The notes beneath the pieces are model-generated. The model saw only the letters and a list, made by a program, of their open reading frames with translations. It did no database searches and was not told the origin of the DNA. Positions 39,420-53,100 of a DNA stretch of 64,000 nt are shown here, piece after piece. Every line of letters begins with the position of its first letter. Within the stretch, counting starts at the first letter, position 1. Source of the stretch: an uncultured Verrucomicrobia subdivision 3 bacterium (GTDB taxonomy: Bacteria > Verrucomicrobiota > Verrucomicrobiia > Limisphaerales > UBA11358); contig CAIQWB010000100.1 in the NCBI GenBank assembly GCA_903875465.1, positions 1 to 64,000 of the forward strand, given 5' to 3'. The translations under genes were made by a program, and so were the position numbers.

Positions 39420-42400
39420 ATGATCAGAAAACCCAAAACCTACCCCACCACCATGCTGACTTCGCGCTTGAAGCTTTGGAAAGCGTCCGGAAACAAAACC
39501 AGCCCGGCCAGCAACCGTTTTAAAGGCAAAGAGGCCATCGCATTGATCGCCGGCTTGTTTGCCACCACGACAGTCTTTGGCCAGACAACCCAAATCTGGA
39601 CCGGTGGTAATGGCACTGGCACCGCCATTGGGGCCACCACCAACTGGTTGAGCGGCGCTTCGCCCAATTCCGCCAACGGCGACATTTGTCAATGGGACGG
39701 CACCGTTCCGGGCAATGTGTTTTTAACCTCGGCCTCCGCCAATGGCAGCTTCAACAACGGCACTCCGGGGGTGAGTTTTTATATTGCGGCGGGGCATACG
39801 GGTTCTTGGAACCTTCGGTCGATCGTTGCGGGGGGCTCGGCAAACATCGCCCTAAACGCCACCACGATTGATAGTGGCGCGGGAGCGTATTCGCTGGGGG
39901 ACAACACGGCTAATATTTTGAATATTATTCTGCGCCCTTCCTCGTCGGGGAACCCCATCCCGGTACACACCAATCTGAACAATTCAGCGAACGCGGCCAC
40001 GATCAATCCGAATGTGCGGTATCAAGCCGGCGGCGGGAACCCACATTCCTTGCAGTTTGATGGAACCGGCGATTGGATCGTCAACAACGCCCTGAACAAT
40101 GCCAACGCGGGCAACAATAACAATTTCCTGATAAAACGGGGTTCGGGCAACATGTTTTGGAATGCCAATTCCATTGCTGGTGCGGCAGGGGTCAACGGTA
40201 TTGGCAGCCCGATTGACATTGAGGGGGGAAGATTGGTGCTTACGGCCAGCACCACGGTGCTGAGCACGCAACGGATCACCAATAACGCAACGCTGGAATA
40301 TGGGGCCGCAGGCTCGCAAACACTTTCCGGGCCATTCGATGGTACCGGCCAGTTGGTGGTGAGCGCGGGCACGCTGACATTGTCATCCTCCCAAAGTGAC
40401 TGGACCGGCAACATTCTGCTGACGAACGGCGGCGTGTTGGTGGTCAACGGCACCCAAAACCCCGGTGGCACGGGACCATTGGGGGTGAACAGCACCATTT
40501 CGTTTAATGGGGGCACGCTGCAATTCAGTGTGGCGAACACGTTTGATTATTCGCCGAACTTTAGCACGGCGGCTGGACAGGCGTACTCCATTAATTCTGG
40601 TGGTCAAAATGTCACCTTAACGAATGCGCTGATGAGCAGTGGCGGCTCGCTCACCAAGCTTGGTTCCGGCACGCTCACCCTTACGGGTGCCAACACATAT
40701 GGCGGCACGACCACGGTGGGGGCGGGCAAGTTGATATTGCAGGGCACTGCGGGCACCGGGGCCATCATCGTGGCCAACAGCACGGTCCTGGGGGTGAACC
40801 AAGGCGGCGCACAAATCACGCCGGCCGCGCTGACGGTGGGAACGAGTTCCAGCGGGACGTTGGAATTCAACAACGTGACCAGCACGACGACGCCGGCGAT
40901 TGCGGCGGCCGGGGCCGTCACAGCGGGCGGACCGATTACCGTCAACGTCAACGGCGGTTCGTTCACGATTGGCCAAAGTTATCCGTTATTTTCCTGGGGC
41001 AGCGGTTCCGCCCCGGCAGTCACCTTGGGAACCCTGACCGGCGCGGGCGGCACCCTGGTCACCAACGGCAACACGATCAAACTGAACATTACTTCGCTGG
41101 CCTTTGTCTGGAGCGGGTTGAACAACAGTAATTGGGATCTCACCTCCGCCAATAACTGGAAGGTCAATGGCCTTTCGCAAGTGTTCGCCAATGGCGGCAC
41201 GGCTTTGTTTGACGACACGCTGGCCACGGCCAACACGAATGTGGTCCTCAACGCCACGGTCCTGCCGGCGAGCACCACGGTCAATAGCAGCGCCAAACCT
41301 TATACCATTGCATCAAGTGCGACAGCCTTCATTGGCGGCACCGGCAGCCTGACCAAGAATGGCAGCAGCACGCTGACGCTCTCCGGTGGTGCCAACACCT
41401 ACACGGGGGCCACCGTCATCAGCGGCGGCACCTTAAGCGTGGGCACGCTCGCCAACGGCGGGACGGCCAGCGACATCGGTTCGGCGGGCAGCAGCGCGGC
41501 GAACTTGGTGCTCAATGGCGGCACGTTGCAATTAAACGCCAGCATCGGCACGGCGACCAGCGACCGTCTCTTCACCCTCGGCACCGCCAATGGCGCGATC
41601 GATGATGAATCCAGCAGCTCCCTGACGCTGAACAACAAAGGCGCGATCGTCTTGAGTGGCGCCGGGGCGCGCACCCTCACCCTGACAGGTAACGGCAGTG
41701 ATGAGCTGGATGCGACGATAGGCGACAACGGCGGCGCCACCTCGCTGGCGAAGGGTGGTTCGGGCACCTGGGTTTTGGCCGGCAACAATTCGAACTCCGG
41801 CACGGTGACGATTGCCGCGGGTACTTTACAGGTCGGCAATGGCGGCGCGAGCGGATCAATTGGCAGTGGCAACATTGTTGACAACGGCACGCTGGACTTC
41901 AACACCACCAGCACCCTGACCAACGGCACCATCATTGGCACCGGTGCGGTAACTGTGGATGGCGGTGGCACGATCATTCTGCCTGGCAACAACAATTATT
42001 CGGGCACCACCACCATTAACTGGGGCACCTTGCAGATCGGCAACGGCGGGGCCAGTGGCACCTTGAACAATGGCGCGGCGGTGGTGGACAACGACACGCT
42101 GATTTACAACAGCACTTCCACTTCAAGCCTGAATGGCCAGTTCGGGGCTGGGATTACCGGCAGTGGCAATGTGATTGTGCGCAAAGGCACGTTACAGGCC
42201 ATCGGCAACAACAGCTATGCCGGCTGGACAGAAATCGACCCCGGGGCCACTTTTCAGGCGTGCTCCGGCCCCGTGGGCAAACTCGCCAGTTCGGTGGTAA
42301 CCAACAACGGCACGCTGCTGCTGATCCGGCAGGACAACAATACCTTCATTTACAACGGCGATATCGTCGGTTCCGGCTCGGTCATGAAGGCCTGCAACAA

Positions 42401-43544
42401 CGGCAATAACGGCGATGTGACGCTGCTGGGAAATAACAAGTACACCGGAGGGACTTATATCATCGGTGGCTCGATCATTTTTGGCGACAACAGCACCCCT
42501 GGTGCGGGGGCATTTATCGGCGATGTCTTCCTGACGAACGATTACGCCCACAACCAGTTCGGCGGCGCGCCGAATGATTTTGTGCCCGCCACGCTCGTCT
42601 TTAACCGCCCGGATGACTTCACCTTCCCGGGTAACATTGTCGGGGAAGGCTTTGTGACGATCACCGGCGCTGGCACGGTGACGCTCACTGGCAACAACAC
42701 CTATCACAACCGCGGAACGGGAAATCCAACGACGATCAGTTCGGGAAAACTTCAAATCGGCAACGGCGGCACCAGTGGTTCCATCGGCGATGGGGCGATT
42801 ACCGACAATAGTGAACTTGATTTCAACCTGTCGAGCAGCGTTACCTATACCAATGTCATCAGCGGTGGTGGCATGATCGTGCAACTGGGTTCCGGCACAA
42901 CGACCCTGACCGGGGCGAATACTTATCTCGGATCCACCGTGGTCAGTAACGGCACCTTGGTGGTGGGCGGTCCGGTGGCCGAACAAGGCGACCTGGATGT
43001 GGAAGGCGGCGTCCTCGTTTCCGGCGGGGTTGGGCTGTTGGCCACCAATACCGTGGCCGGCAGTTTAAATATTGATTCCGGATCCGTGCTCATCACCTTA
43101 AATAAATCCGCAGGATCGTCCAATACCACGTTTGTGGTGGGTGGCGCGATTAACGCCACGGGGGGCAGCCTGGTGCTGACCAACTTCGGCCCGGCCTTGG
43201 TGGTGGGCGACAAGTTCACGATCTTCAACCAGCCGGTCACAGGAACGGGATTGACGATCAAGGCCAAGGGCTTCACGGTCAGCAATAACCTGGCCGTGGA
43301 TGGCTCCGTAACCGTGGCCTCAGTAGTGCCGGTCACCAGTCCCAAAATCACGGCCACCGTGGTGGGCGGGGTTTTGAATCTGGCCTGGCCCACGGGATCG
43401 GGCTTGCATCTGCAAGCCCAGACCAATTCACTGGCTGGCGGCCTGAGCAACAACTGGGTCAATGTCTCCGGTGTCACCGATGGCAGTTACTTGGTTACGC
43501 CGAATCCTGGTCAGCCGGCCGTGTTCTACCGGCTGTCCCAGTAA
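39420..43544 (+). CDS. Autotransporter-associated beta-strand (PATR) repeat protein, no obvious C-terminal barrel
   Basis: Many GSGTLTLTGANTYGGTTTVGAGKLILQG / GGTLSVGTLANGG-type repeats; C-terminus ends PAVFYRLSQ; alternative start ATG 39453. Confidence 0.88.
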   Translation: MIRKPKTYPTTMLTSRLKLWKASGNKTSPASNRFKGKEAIALIAGLFATTTVFGQTTQIWTGGNGTGTAIGATTNWLSGASPNSANGDICQWDGTVPGNVFLTSASANGSFNNGTPGVSFYIAAGHTGSWNLRSIVAGGSANIALNATTIDSGAGAYSLGDNTANILNIILRPSSSGNPIPVHTNLNNSANAATINPNVRYQAGGGNPHSLQFDGTGDWIVNNALNNANAGNNNNFLIKRGSGNMFWNANSIAGAAGVNGIGSPIDIEGGRLVLTASTTVLSTQRITNNATLEYGAAGSQTLSGPFDGTGQLVVSAGTLTLSSSQSDWTGNILLTNGGVLVVNGTQNPGGTGPLGVNSTISFNGGTLQFSVANTFDYSPNFSTAAGQAYSINSGGQNVTLTNALMSSGGSLTKLGSGTLTLTGANTYGGTTTVGAGKLILQGTAGTGAIIVANSTVLGVNQGGAQITPAALTVGTSSSGTLEFNNVTSTTTPAIAAAGAVTAGGPITVNVNGGSFTIGQSYPLFSWGSGSAPAVTLGTLTGAGGTLVTNGNTIKLNITSLAFVWSGLNNSNWDLTSANNWKVNGLSQVFANGGTALFDDTLATANTNVVLNATVLPASTTVNSSAKPYTIASSATAFIGGTGSLTKNGSSTLTLSGGANTYTGATVISGGTLSVGTLANGGTASDIGSAGSSAANLVLNGGTLQLNASIGTATSDRLFTLGTANGAIDDESSSSLTLNNKGAIVLSGAGARTLTLTGNGSDELDATIGDNGGATSLAKGGSGTWVLAGNNSNSGTVTIAAGTLQVGNGGASGSIGSGNIVDNGTLDFNTTSTLTNGTIIGTGAVTVDGGGTIILPGNNNYSGTTTINWGTLQIGNGGASGTLNNGAAVVDNDTLIYNSTSTSSLNGQFGAGITGSGNVIVRKGTLQAIGNNSYAGWTEIDPGATFQACSGPVGKLASSVVTNNGTLLLIRQDNNTFIYNGDIVGSGSVMKACNNGNNGDVTLLGNNKYTGGTYIIGGSIIFGDNSTPGAGAFIGDVFLTNDYAHNQFGGAPNDFVPATLVFNRPDDFTFPGNIVGEGFVTITGAGTVTLTGNNTYHNRGTGNPTTISSGKLQIGNGGTSGSIGDGAITDNSELDFNLSSSVTYTNVISGGGMIVQLGSGTTTLTGANTYLGSTVVSNGTLVVGGPVAEQGDLDVEGGVLVSGGVGLLATNTVAGSLNIDSGSVLITLNKSAGSSNTTFVVGGAINATGGSLVLTNFGPALVVGDKFTIFNQPVTGTGLTIKAKGFTVSNNLAVDGSVTVASVVPVTSPKITATVVGGVLNLAWPTGSGLHLQAQTNSLAGGLSNNWVNVSGVTDGSYLVTPNPGQPAVFYRLSQ

Positions 43545-45587
<2,043 letters not shown>

Positions 45588-45648
45588 ACCATCTGCCCGG
45601 AGATTTGCCGCACTACCGCCGGGCACATTAAAATTATCAAGTTTGATC

Positions 45649-48489
45649 ATGAATAATCCGTTTAAAATGGAGCTTTCGGCATGGGTGCATCCACCCGTCG
45701 TGCGGGCCAATAGTGGTGGTAATTTGCGGAGGGGCAGGGCGGGGCAACGGGGCCTGATTCCGGATTATGCCCATCTGCTGGGATTGGTCATCATGACCTT
45801 GTGGGGGAGCTGTTTTTTGGGGGCAACCATGGTGAGGGCGGAGGACGAGGTTTGTGCGGCCTGTGACCAGCAGGTGAGTGTGAGTGGTGATTTTAAACAT
45901 CGCCAGGACCATTCCGGTATCATCATCCAAGGAACCAACGGCAGTGCGCCGGCATTTCGCGAAGAGATCAACGGCAAGAACTTCACCGTGCGGATCGCGC
46001 ATTTGCCCGCTGGAAAATACCAGGTTACCATTGGCGAAGTAGAAACCCAGGCTGGGTCCATCGGCGAGAGATTATTTGACGTGACCTCCGGGGATGTGGT
46101 GCTGGGTAAAAATTACGATATTATTTCGGCAGCCGGCGGCGCGGGTAAAACGGTTTTTCTGAGTGGGGTGGTGGAACATGACGATGATGCCATTAAAGGA
46201 CCCCTGGCCATTGTCTTCACGGCCAGCAAGGGGCTGGCCAAATTCAACACGATGCAAATCTGCACGGGCAGCGGCCGCCCGATCGTTGATTTCAGTGCGG
46301 CCGAACTAGCCGATGCCTTTTCCACCGCCGCGACCCATGTGCCGGAAATCAAGGATGCGTCCATCTGGCAGGAGGCGAACCGGACTCTGCCAGAGCGTGC
46401 GAAGGACTTGATCCGCCGTTTATCACTGGCGGAAAAAGTGGCGCAGTTACAAAACGGGGCGCCGGGCATTCCCCGCCTGGGGCTGCCCGCCTATAATTAT
46501 TGGAATGAGGCCTTGCATGGGGTGGCCAATAGCGGTGTCGCCACCGTTTTTCCCGAGCCGATCGGAGCGGCGGCTTCGTGGAATCCAGCGTTATTTCATC
46601 AGGAGGGGAGAATTATCGGCATCGAGGGGCGGGCGAAATTCAATGATTATACCCATAAGCACAATGGTGATGCCAAATGGTGGTATGGGCTGACGTTCTG
46701 GACGCCCAATATTAACATTTTTCGCGACCCTCGCTGGGGGCGCGGCCAGGAAACCTACGGGGAGGATCCTTATTTGACGAGTGAGATTGGCATAGAATTT
46801 GTGAAGGGTTTGCAGGGCGACGACCCCAACTACCTGCTGGCCATGGCCTGTGCCAAGCATTATACCGTCCACAGCGGTCCGGAACCGGACCGGCACCGCT
46901 TTGATGCGCACGTATCCGAGCGTGATTTGTATGAGACCTATCTGCCGCAGTTTGAGCGCGTGGTGCGGGAGGCTAAAGTGGCGGGCGTCATGGGGGCTTA
47001 CAACGCGGTGAACGGTGTGCCGTGTTGCGCCAGCGACTTCCTGCTGAATGATCTGCTCCGCCAGCAATGGGGATTTGACGGGTATGTGGTTTCCGATTGC
47101 GACGCCATTCATGACATTTGGGGGCGCCAGCAGCACCGGTATGTGGACACCCCCGAGGCGGCGGCGGCGGCAGCCGTGAAAGCGGGCTGTGACCTTTGTT
47201 GTGGCGGCGATTACAACGCCCTGGTACGGGCCGTCCAGCAAGGTCTGGTCACCGAAAAGGAGATTGACGCCGCCTTGTATCACACCTTGTGGACGCGCTT
47301 CCGCCTGGGCCTGTTTGATCCGGCAGACAAGGTTCCTTATGCAAAATATACCCTCGCGGATAACGACACTGCCGAACACCGGCAGGTGGCTCTGGAGCTG
47401 GCGCGGCAATCGCTGGTGTTGCTCAAGAACGATGGCATCCTGCCCTTGGATCGCACCAAACTCCAACGCATCGCCGTCATCGGGCCAAATGGCAATTCAC
47501 GTTCGATGTTACACGGCAATTACCACGGTTCCGCTTCCCGTGCAGTTTCCATATTGGATGGCATCAGGGAAATGGCCGGGGCGAATGTTGAAGTCACGTT
47601 CGCCTTGGGATGTCCGATCACCACCAACCCGAGCATTGCCCCCTGGAGCCGCCAGGATAATGGGACGACCCGGCCGCTGGCGGAGCTCCGCGCCGAGGCC
47701 TGCCAACAGGCGATGAAGGCAGACTTGATTATTTTTTCGGGCGGTATCACCCCGGCACAGGAGGGGGAGATGTTTGACCGGAATGCGATTGAGCTGCCGT
47801 CCGTGCAGGAAGAACTGGTGCGGGCACTTCAGGCCACCGGCAAGCCGGTTATCATGGTTAATTGCAGTGGTTCAGCCATGGCCCTGCCCTGGGAGGCCGC
47901 GCACCTGCCGGCCATCCTGCAGGCTTGGTATCCGGGCGAGGAAGGCGGGCGGGCGGTGGGCGAAGTACTCTTTGGTGAAACCAACCCCTCGGGACACCTG
48001 CCCGTCACCTTTTACCGGTCGACAAGCGATTTGCCGAGTTTCACGGATTATGGCATGACCAACCGGACTTACCGCTATTATGAGGGCCAGCCATTATACG
48101 CCTTCGGTCACGGGCTGAGTTACACGACTTTCAAATTCAAACAGGGCAGGTTGGCGGCTGGGAAAATCTCGTCCAAGGGAACCGTGCAAGTGACCTTTAC
48201 GGTCCAAAATACCGGCAAGCGCGACGGCGATGAGGTGGCGCAAGTTTATTTTCGACACCGCCATTCTTTAGTGCCCCAGCCAAACCTGGCCCTGTGCGGC
48301 TTCACCCGGGTGGGGTTGAAAGCCGGCGAAGCCAAAGCGGTCACGGTGGAAGTACCCTGCCAGCGCTTGCGCTATTGGGATACGTTGCAAAAACAGTATG
48401 TCGTGGAGGCGGGCGAGTATGAACTCCTCATTGGCGCGGCTGCTGACGACATCCGGTTGAAATTGCCCCTGGTAGTGGCCACCCCATGA
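45649..48489 (+). CDS. GH3 family beta-glucosidase/beta-xylosidase with N-terminal malectin-like region
   Basis: KNFTVRIAHLPAGKYQVTIGEVE; NYWNEALHGVANSGVATVFPEPIGAAASWNP; DGYVVSDCDAIHDIWG; fibronectin-III-like C-terminus. Confidence 0.93.
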   Translation: MNNPFKMELSAWVHPPVVRANSGGNLRRGRAGQRGLIPDYAHLLGLVIMTLWGSCFLGATMVRAEDEVCAACDQQVSVSGDFKHRQDHSGIIIQGTNGSAPAFREEINGKNFTVRIAHLPAGKYQVTIGEVETQAGSIGERLFDVTSGDVVLGKNYDIISAAGGAGKTVFLSGVVEHDDDAIKGPLAIVFTASKGLAKFNTMQICTGSGRPIVDFSAAELADAFSTAATHVPEIKDASIWQEANRTLPERAKDLIRRLSLAEKVAQLQNGAPGIPRLGLPAYNYWNEALHGVANSGVATVFPEPIGAAASWNPALFHQEGRIIGIEGRAKFNDYTHKHNGDAKWWYGLTFWTPNINIFRDPRWGRGQETYGEDPYLTSEIGIEFVKGLQGDDPNYLLAMACAKHYTVHSGPEPDRHRFDAHVSERDLYETYLPQFERVVREAKVAGVMGAYNAVNGVPCCASDFLLNDLLRQQWGFDGYVVSDCDAIHDIWGRQQHRYVDTPEAAAAAAVKAGCDLCCGGDYNALVRAVQQGLVTEKEIDAALYHTLWTRFRLGLFDPADKVPYAKYTLADNDTAEHRQVALELARQSLVLLKNDGILPLDRTKLQRIAVIGPNGNSRSMLHGNYHGSASRAVSILDGIREMAGANVEVTFALGCPITTNPSIAPWSRQDNGTTRPLAELRAEACQQAMKADLIIFSGGITPAQEGEMFDRNAIELPSVQEELVRALQATGKPVIMVNCSGSAMALPWEAAHLPAILQAWYPGEEGGRAVGEVLFGETNPSGHLPVTFYRSTSDLPSFTDYGMTNRTYRYYEGQPLYAFGHGLSYTTFKFKQGRLAAGKISSKGTVQVTFTVQNTGKRDGDEVAQVYFRHRHSLVPQPNLALCGFTRVGLKAGEAKAVTVEVPCQRLRYWDTLQKQYVVEAGEYELLIGAAADDIRLKLPLVVATP

Positions 48490-48574
48490 TAACAATTGCC
48501 GTTGCCTGAAGGATGGCAAAGTCACCACGCCATGATTAAGCGCTTAGTTATAACGGTTGGGGAAGGAACTTATA

Positions 48575-49900
48575 TCAAGTCAGTTTCCAGGGTGAGCGGT
48601 AGGCGCGGGAGAGCAATTTGCTGGCGGCGGTGTCGTTAATGATTTCCTCCCGCTCCACATCCCAGCGGAGTTTCCGCCCGGTGAGCATGGAGATCAGGCC
48701 CAGGTGGCCGGGGATGGTGGAATGATGGCCGGTCTCAACCGGGGCGACGGCAGGCTGACGGGACTTGACGCAGTCGAGAAAATTGCGGGCATGCCCGGGG
48801 GATTCGTAGAGCTTCACTTTGCGCAGGTCAGCCGGCAGATTTTTGCGGCCAGTGAATTCCGGTTTGGAGCATTCAAAACCCCACTCAGTCACGGCGAGCC
48901 AGCCATCCGTACCGATCCATTTGGTCCCTTGCTCAATGGCGGGGTCGCCGCCCGCGATGGTCATGTGAATGTCCCCGGGGTATTTCAATTCGATGCGATA
49001 GGTGGTGGCCGTATTGAACACGTCGGTGGTCGGCGGAAAGTCCCCATGCCCCTCAATTTCCAAAGGACCCGAGCGGTCACAGTCCATGCCCCAATGGGCG
49101 ATATCGCAATGATGGCCGATCCAATCCATGAGCATGCCGCCGCCCGTGTTGTAATTCCAGCGCCAGTTCATATGAACGCGGGCTTGAATGTAAGGCTGCA
49201 TCTGGGAGGGCCCAATCCACGTTTCATAATCCAGCTCGGGCGGAGGGGGCTGAATGCTGCGGCTCGGTTCGGTGCCGCCAAACTGGGTAATAAAATCGAG
49301 GTGGCCATCGAGCAGGCCGACCTCGACATTTTTTAGTTTCCCGAGGAGGCCGTTGCGGACGATTTCGGCGGCCCGGCGATAGGAGGCCTGCGAGCGCCGC
49401 CACGACCCGGTTTGCCAGATGATTTTATGCTGTTGTACCGCGCGCACGATGGCCTGCTGTTCGGCGATGGTTTTGGCGAGGGGTTTCTCGCCGTAAACAT
49501 CCTTCTTCTGGCGGGCAGCCTCCGTGGCCACGAGGGCGTGCCAGTGGTCGGGCACGGCAATGATCACGGCATCAATGTCCGGGCGGGCGAGCAATTCACG
49601 GTAATCATGATAGGCCTGGCACCCTTTGTTCTGGTAATGCTGGTTGATGGTGTCCACCGCGTCATTCAAATGCTGCTGGTCCACATCACATGCGGCCACC
49701 AGGCGGCAGTCATTAGCCGCCAGGAAGGCTCTGGTGTCTTCCGGTCCTTGCATGCCCCAACCGATCACGCCCACGGTGATTTGGTTGGACGGGCGGTTCT
49801 GGCCGAAGATGGAACTGGGGAGAATCGCCGGCAGGGCAAGGCCGGCCGCAGCGGTGGAGATAAAATGCCGGCGGCTGAGGGGATTTGCGGTTCGGTTCAT
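48575..49900 (-). CDS. Gfo/Idh/MocA family oxidoreductase with TAT-type signal
   Basis: SRRHFISTAAAGLALPAIL; VGVIGWGMQGPEDTRAF; VIIAVPDHWHALVATEAARQKKDVYGEKPLAKTI. Confidence 0.92.
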   Translation of the reverse strand: MNRTANPLSRRHFISTAAAGLALPAILPSSIFGQNRPSNQITVGVIGWGMQGPEDTRAFLAANDCRLVAACDVDQQHLNDAVDTINQHYQNKGCQAYHDYRELLARPDIDAVIIAVPDHWHALVATEAARQKKDVYGEKPLAKTIAEQQAIVRAVQQHKIIWQTGSWRRSQASYRRAAEIVRNGLLGKLKNVEVGLLDGHLDFITQFGGTEPSRSIQPPPPELDYETWIGPSQMQPYIQARVHMNWRWNYNTGGGMLMDWIGHHCDIAHWGMDCDRSGPLEIEGHGDFPPTTDVFNTATTYRIELKYPGDIHMTIAGGDPAIEQGTKWIGTDGWLAVTEWGFECSKPEFTGRKNLPADLRKVKLYESPGHARNFLDCVKSRQPAVAPVETGHHSTIPGHLGLISMLTGRKLRWDVEREEIINDTAASKLLSRAYRSPWKLT

Positions 49901-50014
49901 GCAGGGCGTCGGGTGATACTATTTGGCGGCCAGGCTGGCGGGCTGGCCTGGCGGTGGCAATGTGTCATGCGTACGATTAATAAGGGATTATATTAAATAC
50001 TGGGCCGGTGGCCA

Positions 50015-50032
50015 ATATGACAAGGGTCATAT
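50015..50032. promoter_or_regulatory. Candidate operator site 2: ATATGAC-AAGG-GTCATAT
   Basis: Perfect 7-4-7 palindrome upstream of the GH30 gene. Confidence 0.65.
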
Positions 50033-50167
50033 GGTGCCCAGTCAATGGTTGAGCCTGCAGCACTTAAATTCCGGTTTGCCTGACTAACTACTGGCTGGCT
50101 CCCGCCCATGGGGGAACTACCTGGCCGTTAACCGTGCCTTTTATATTAAAATGCAAAACAGTGCAAT

Positions 50168-53100
50168 ATGATGTTTATCGTATTTCAAAACCTCATGGAC
50201 ATGCATGATAATGCTTTTATGCACCCCCATGTTTTATCCTCATTCGGAGTGGGAATGCCGATATTGAAGCGGCTTTTGGCCGTGGGAGTATTCCTCGGAC
50301 TGCTGCCGGGAGGACCGCTTTCCAGCCAGGCGGCGACGGTGGCGATTGAAGCCGAATCGGGAGTGCTGGGGGCTAATTGGGTGGTGACCAACAATCCCAG
50401 CCCCAGCAACATTACAGTCACCAATGCGACCACGGGGAACAACCCGGGGAGTACGGCGCGGGTGGCAAGTTATACCATCAACTTTCCGGCTGCTGACGTT
50501 TACAATCTTTATGCCCGCGTGCTGGTTGGCACCGGGGCATTCACCAGTGACAGCCTGTACTATGGAAATGGATTTGGCACGCAGGCAGCAGCGACCGCCA
50601 CCAACTGGATTATGATCAATGGCCTCGCCAGTGCGGGTTTCACCAATACCACGGAGGTGGTGACTGGCGGGGGGGCGGCGGGCATTCTGGCATGGAAATG
50701 GGTGAATCTTTCGCAATATAATCAGAGTGGCAGCGGCAGTTCGACGCCCGTCACCTTCACCGTAGCCCCTGGTCATCTGACGCAGACATTCCAAATTGCC
50801 GGACGTGAGGCCGGGTTGTTTATTGACAAGCTCGTGTTTGGCTCGGCGAATGACACTTTCACGGTGTCGAATCTCGATAATGGCACGGATGGCACCCCGC
50901 CTCCCCCGCCCACAGCCACAATAGATTCAACCAAACTATACCAAACTATTGAGGGTTTGGGTGGCGCAACGGCGTTTTACGCGGGCTGGATCACCGCCCA
51001 TCCTTTTCAACAGGAGATTTATACGAATGCCTTCGCCGGGCTTAATCTTTCCATGCTCAGGCTGGGGGATTGGTACCGTTATCAAACGCCCCTGACCGGT
51101 TTCGATTCAGCGGCCACGCTGATTGTTTCTAATGCCAGCCGGGTGCTGGGGCATCCGGTCCCAGTCTACATGAGTTCGTGGGCGCCGCCGGCATTTTTGA
51201 AGAGTAATGGCCAGGTCGGTAACGGTGGGACGATCGTCTTTACCAACGGGAGCTTTGCTTATACTAATTTCGCTCAATACTGGTTGGATTCAATCAATGC
51301 GTATCGGTCCAATGGGGTCAACCTCACTTGGGCCAGCATCCAAAACGAACCGGACTGGGTGGCGGGCTACGATTCCTGCATTCTGAATCCCAATGAAGGC
51401 GCGGTTAATGGCACAAATTATGCGAGTTATTCCAAGGCGCTGGACGCCGTGGCGCAAAGCCTGGCCAGCCTGCCCGCGCCACCGAAATTACTGGCCCCGG
51501 AACCGGTGCACATCTCCTACGGTGACCTCACGGGTTATGGTGCGACTTTGCACTCCAACAGTTTCTATGGGGTGGCGCACCATCTGTATGGGGATGGCGG
51601 CGCGACCGGCGATTCATTTCTGGCTGCACTCAGCGCCGCCGCCACCATTTTTCCCGGCAAGCCACATTTCATGACCGAGTATGGCGACGTCACGGACATG
51701 ATCGAATGTGCCAATTTAATCCACAACGAATTGGTGGTTGAGCAGGTCAGCGGTTACAACCACTGGAGCCTGGTCTGGCCTGGCACCAATGGCGGGTTGA
51801 TTCAGATCGAGAATCCTTATGCCGCCCAGTCCACCTGGACCAACGCCCCGCCCGGCACGCCAACCCAGTCGCACGGCTGGTGGTATGCCCCCAGTTATTG
51901 GTCCATGAAACACTTTTCTTATTTCGTCCAGCCGGGTTACAAACGGGTGGGTGTCACCGACAATGACAGCAATGTCCGGTCCTCGGCTTACCTGTCGCCG
52001 GACGGCCTCCGCATGGTGGTGGTTTTGATCAATACCAATGCCGCCGTAACCTCAACGATGAATTTTAACTTTGGCACCTTCGGCCCGGTGCAAACCCGGG
52101 TTTATCAAACGGCCAATACGAATTATTATTTCGCATCACTGGGAGCGCTGACGAATGCCCAAACCCTGCCGCCGCGTTCATTGACCACCGTGGTGGCGGA
52201 TAAAGTGGTGGCGGTTGGCGCAGTGTCAAATCCGCTGCCGGCCAGTGGCATGGTAGCGGTGCCATTTAATATGCCAGCCACCTGGACGCCGGGCAGCAAT
52301 GCCTTGCTGCATGCCGTGTATTCGGGGGGCAGTTCCAACGCCGTGGCGCAGGCGACCATGGCAAGTCCGCAGTTCATCGGCCTGCTGGCCACGAACTTGA
52401 TTTACCCGCTATTGTCGGGGGGGACGAACTATTACTGGCGCGTCGATGAAATTGCCGGTGCCAATACCAATACCGGCCCGGTTTGGAACTTTGCCACCGC
52501 ACCGGCGCCATGGTTGCTGCATGATTATGGGTTCAGTGAGACGGGCGGCACCAACACAGCGGATGCCGTGGGCGGTCCGGCCTGGAGCGGTGGTTTGCCC
52601 AATGGCGGCACTTGGGGGAACGGGCAATTAACCCTGTCCGCGAATGCCCAACAATATGTCAGTTTGCCCGCGGGCCTGCTTGGCTCCCTGACCAATTTCA
52701 CGATCCTGGCTTGGACACGGTTGACCTCCATGTCCAATTGGGCGCGGCTATTTGACTTTGGCAACAATTCCACGACGAACATGTATTTGGTGCCCCAGAA
52801 TGGGAGCAATGGGAAAATTCGCTTTGCGATCACGACCAGTGGCTCGGGTGGCGAACAGCAAATCAACGGCACTGCGGCTTTGACCACGGGGACCTGGCAT
52901 CAAGTGGCGGTGGTTTTGAATGCCCGCACGGGCATGCTGTATGTGGACGGCGCTACGGTGGGGACCAACAGCACCATGACCCTGAACCCTTCGCTATTGG
53001 GCACCACCAGTAATAATTATATCGGCAAATCACAGTATGCGGATCCCTATCTCAACGGGGCGGTGGATGAGTTTCGCATCTACAGCCAGGCACTTTCGGC

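Noticed and set aside
40000-43300. Possible CRISPR or tandem DNA repeat within the beta-strand repeat gene
   Set aside because: Repetition is at protein level (PATR-type motifs) with variable nucleotide sequence and spacing; not a CRISPR array.
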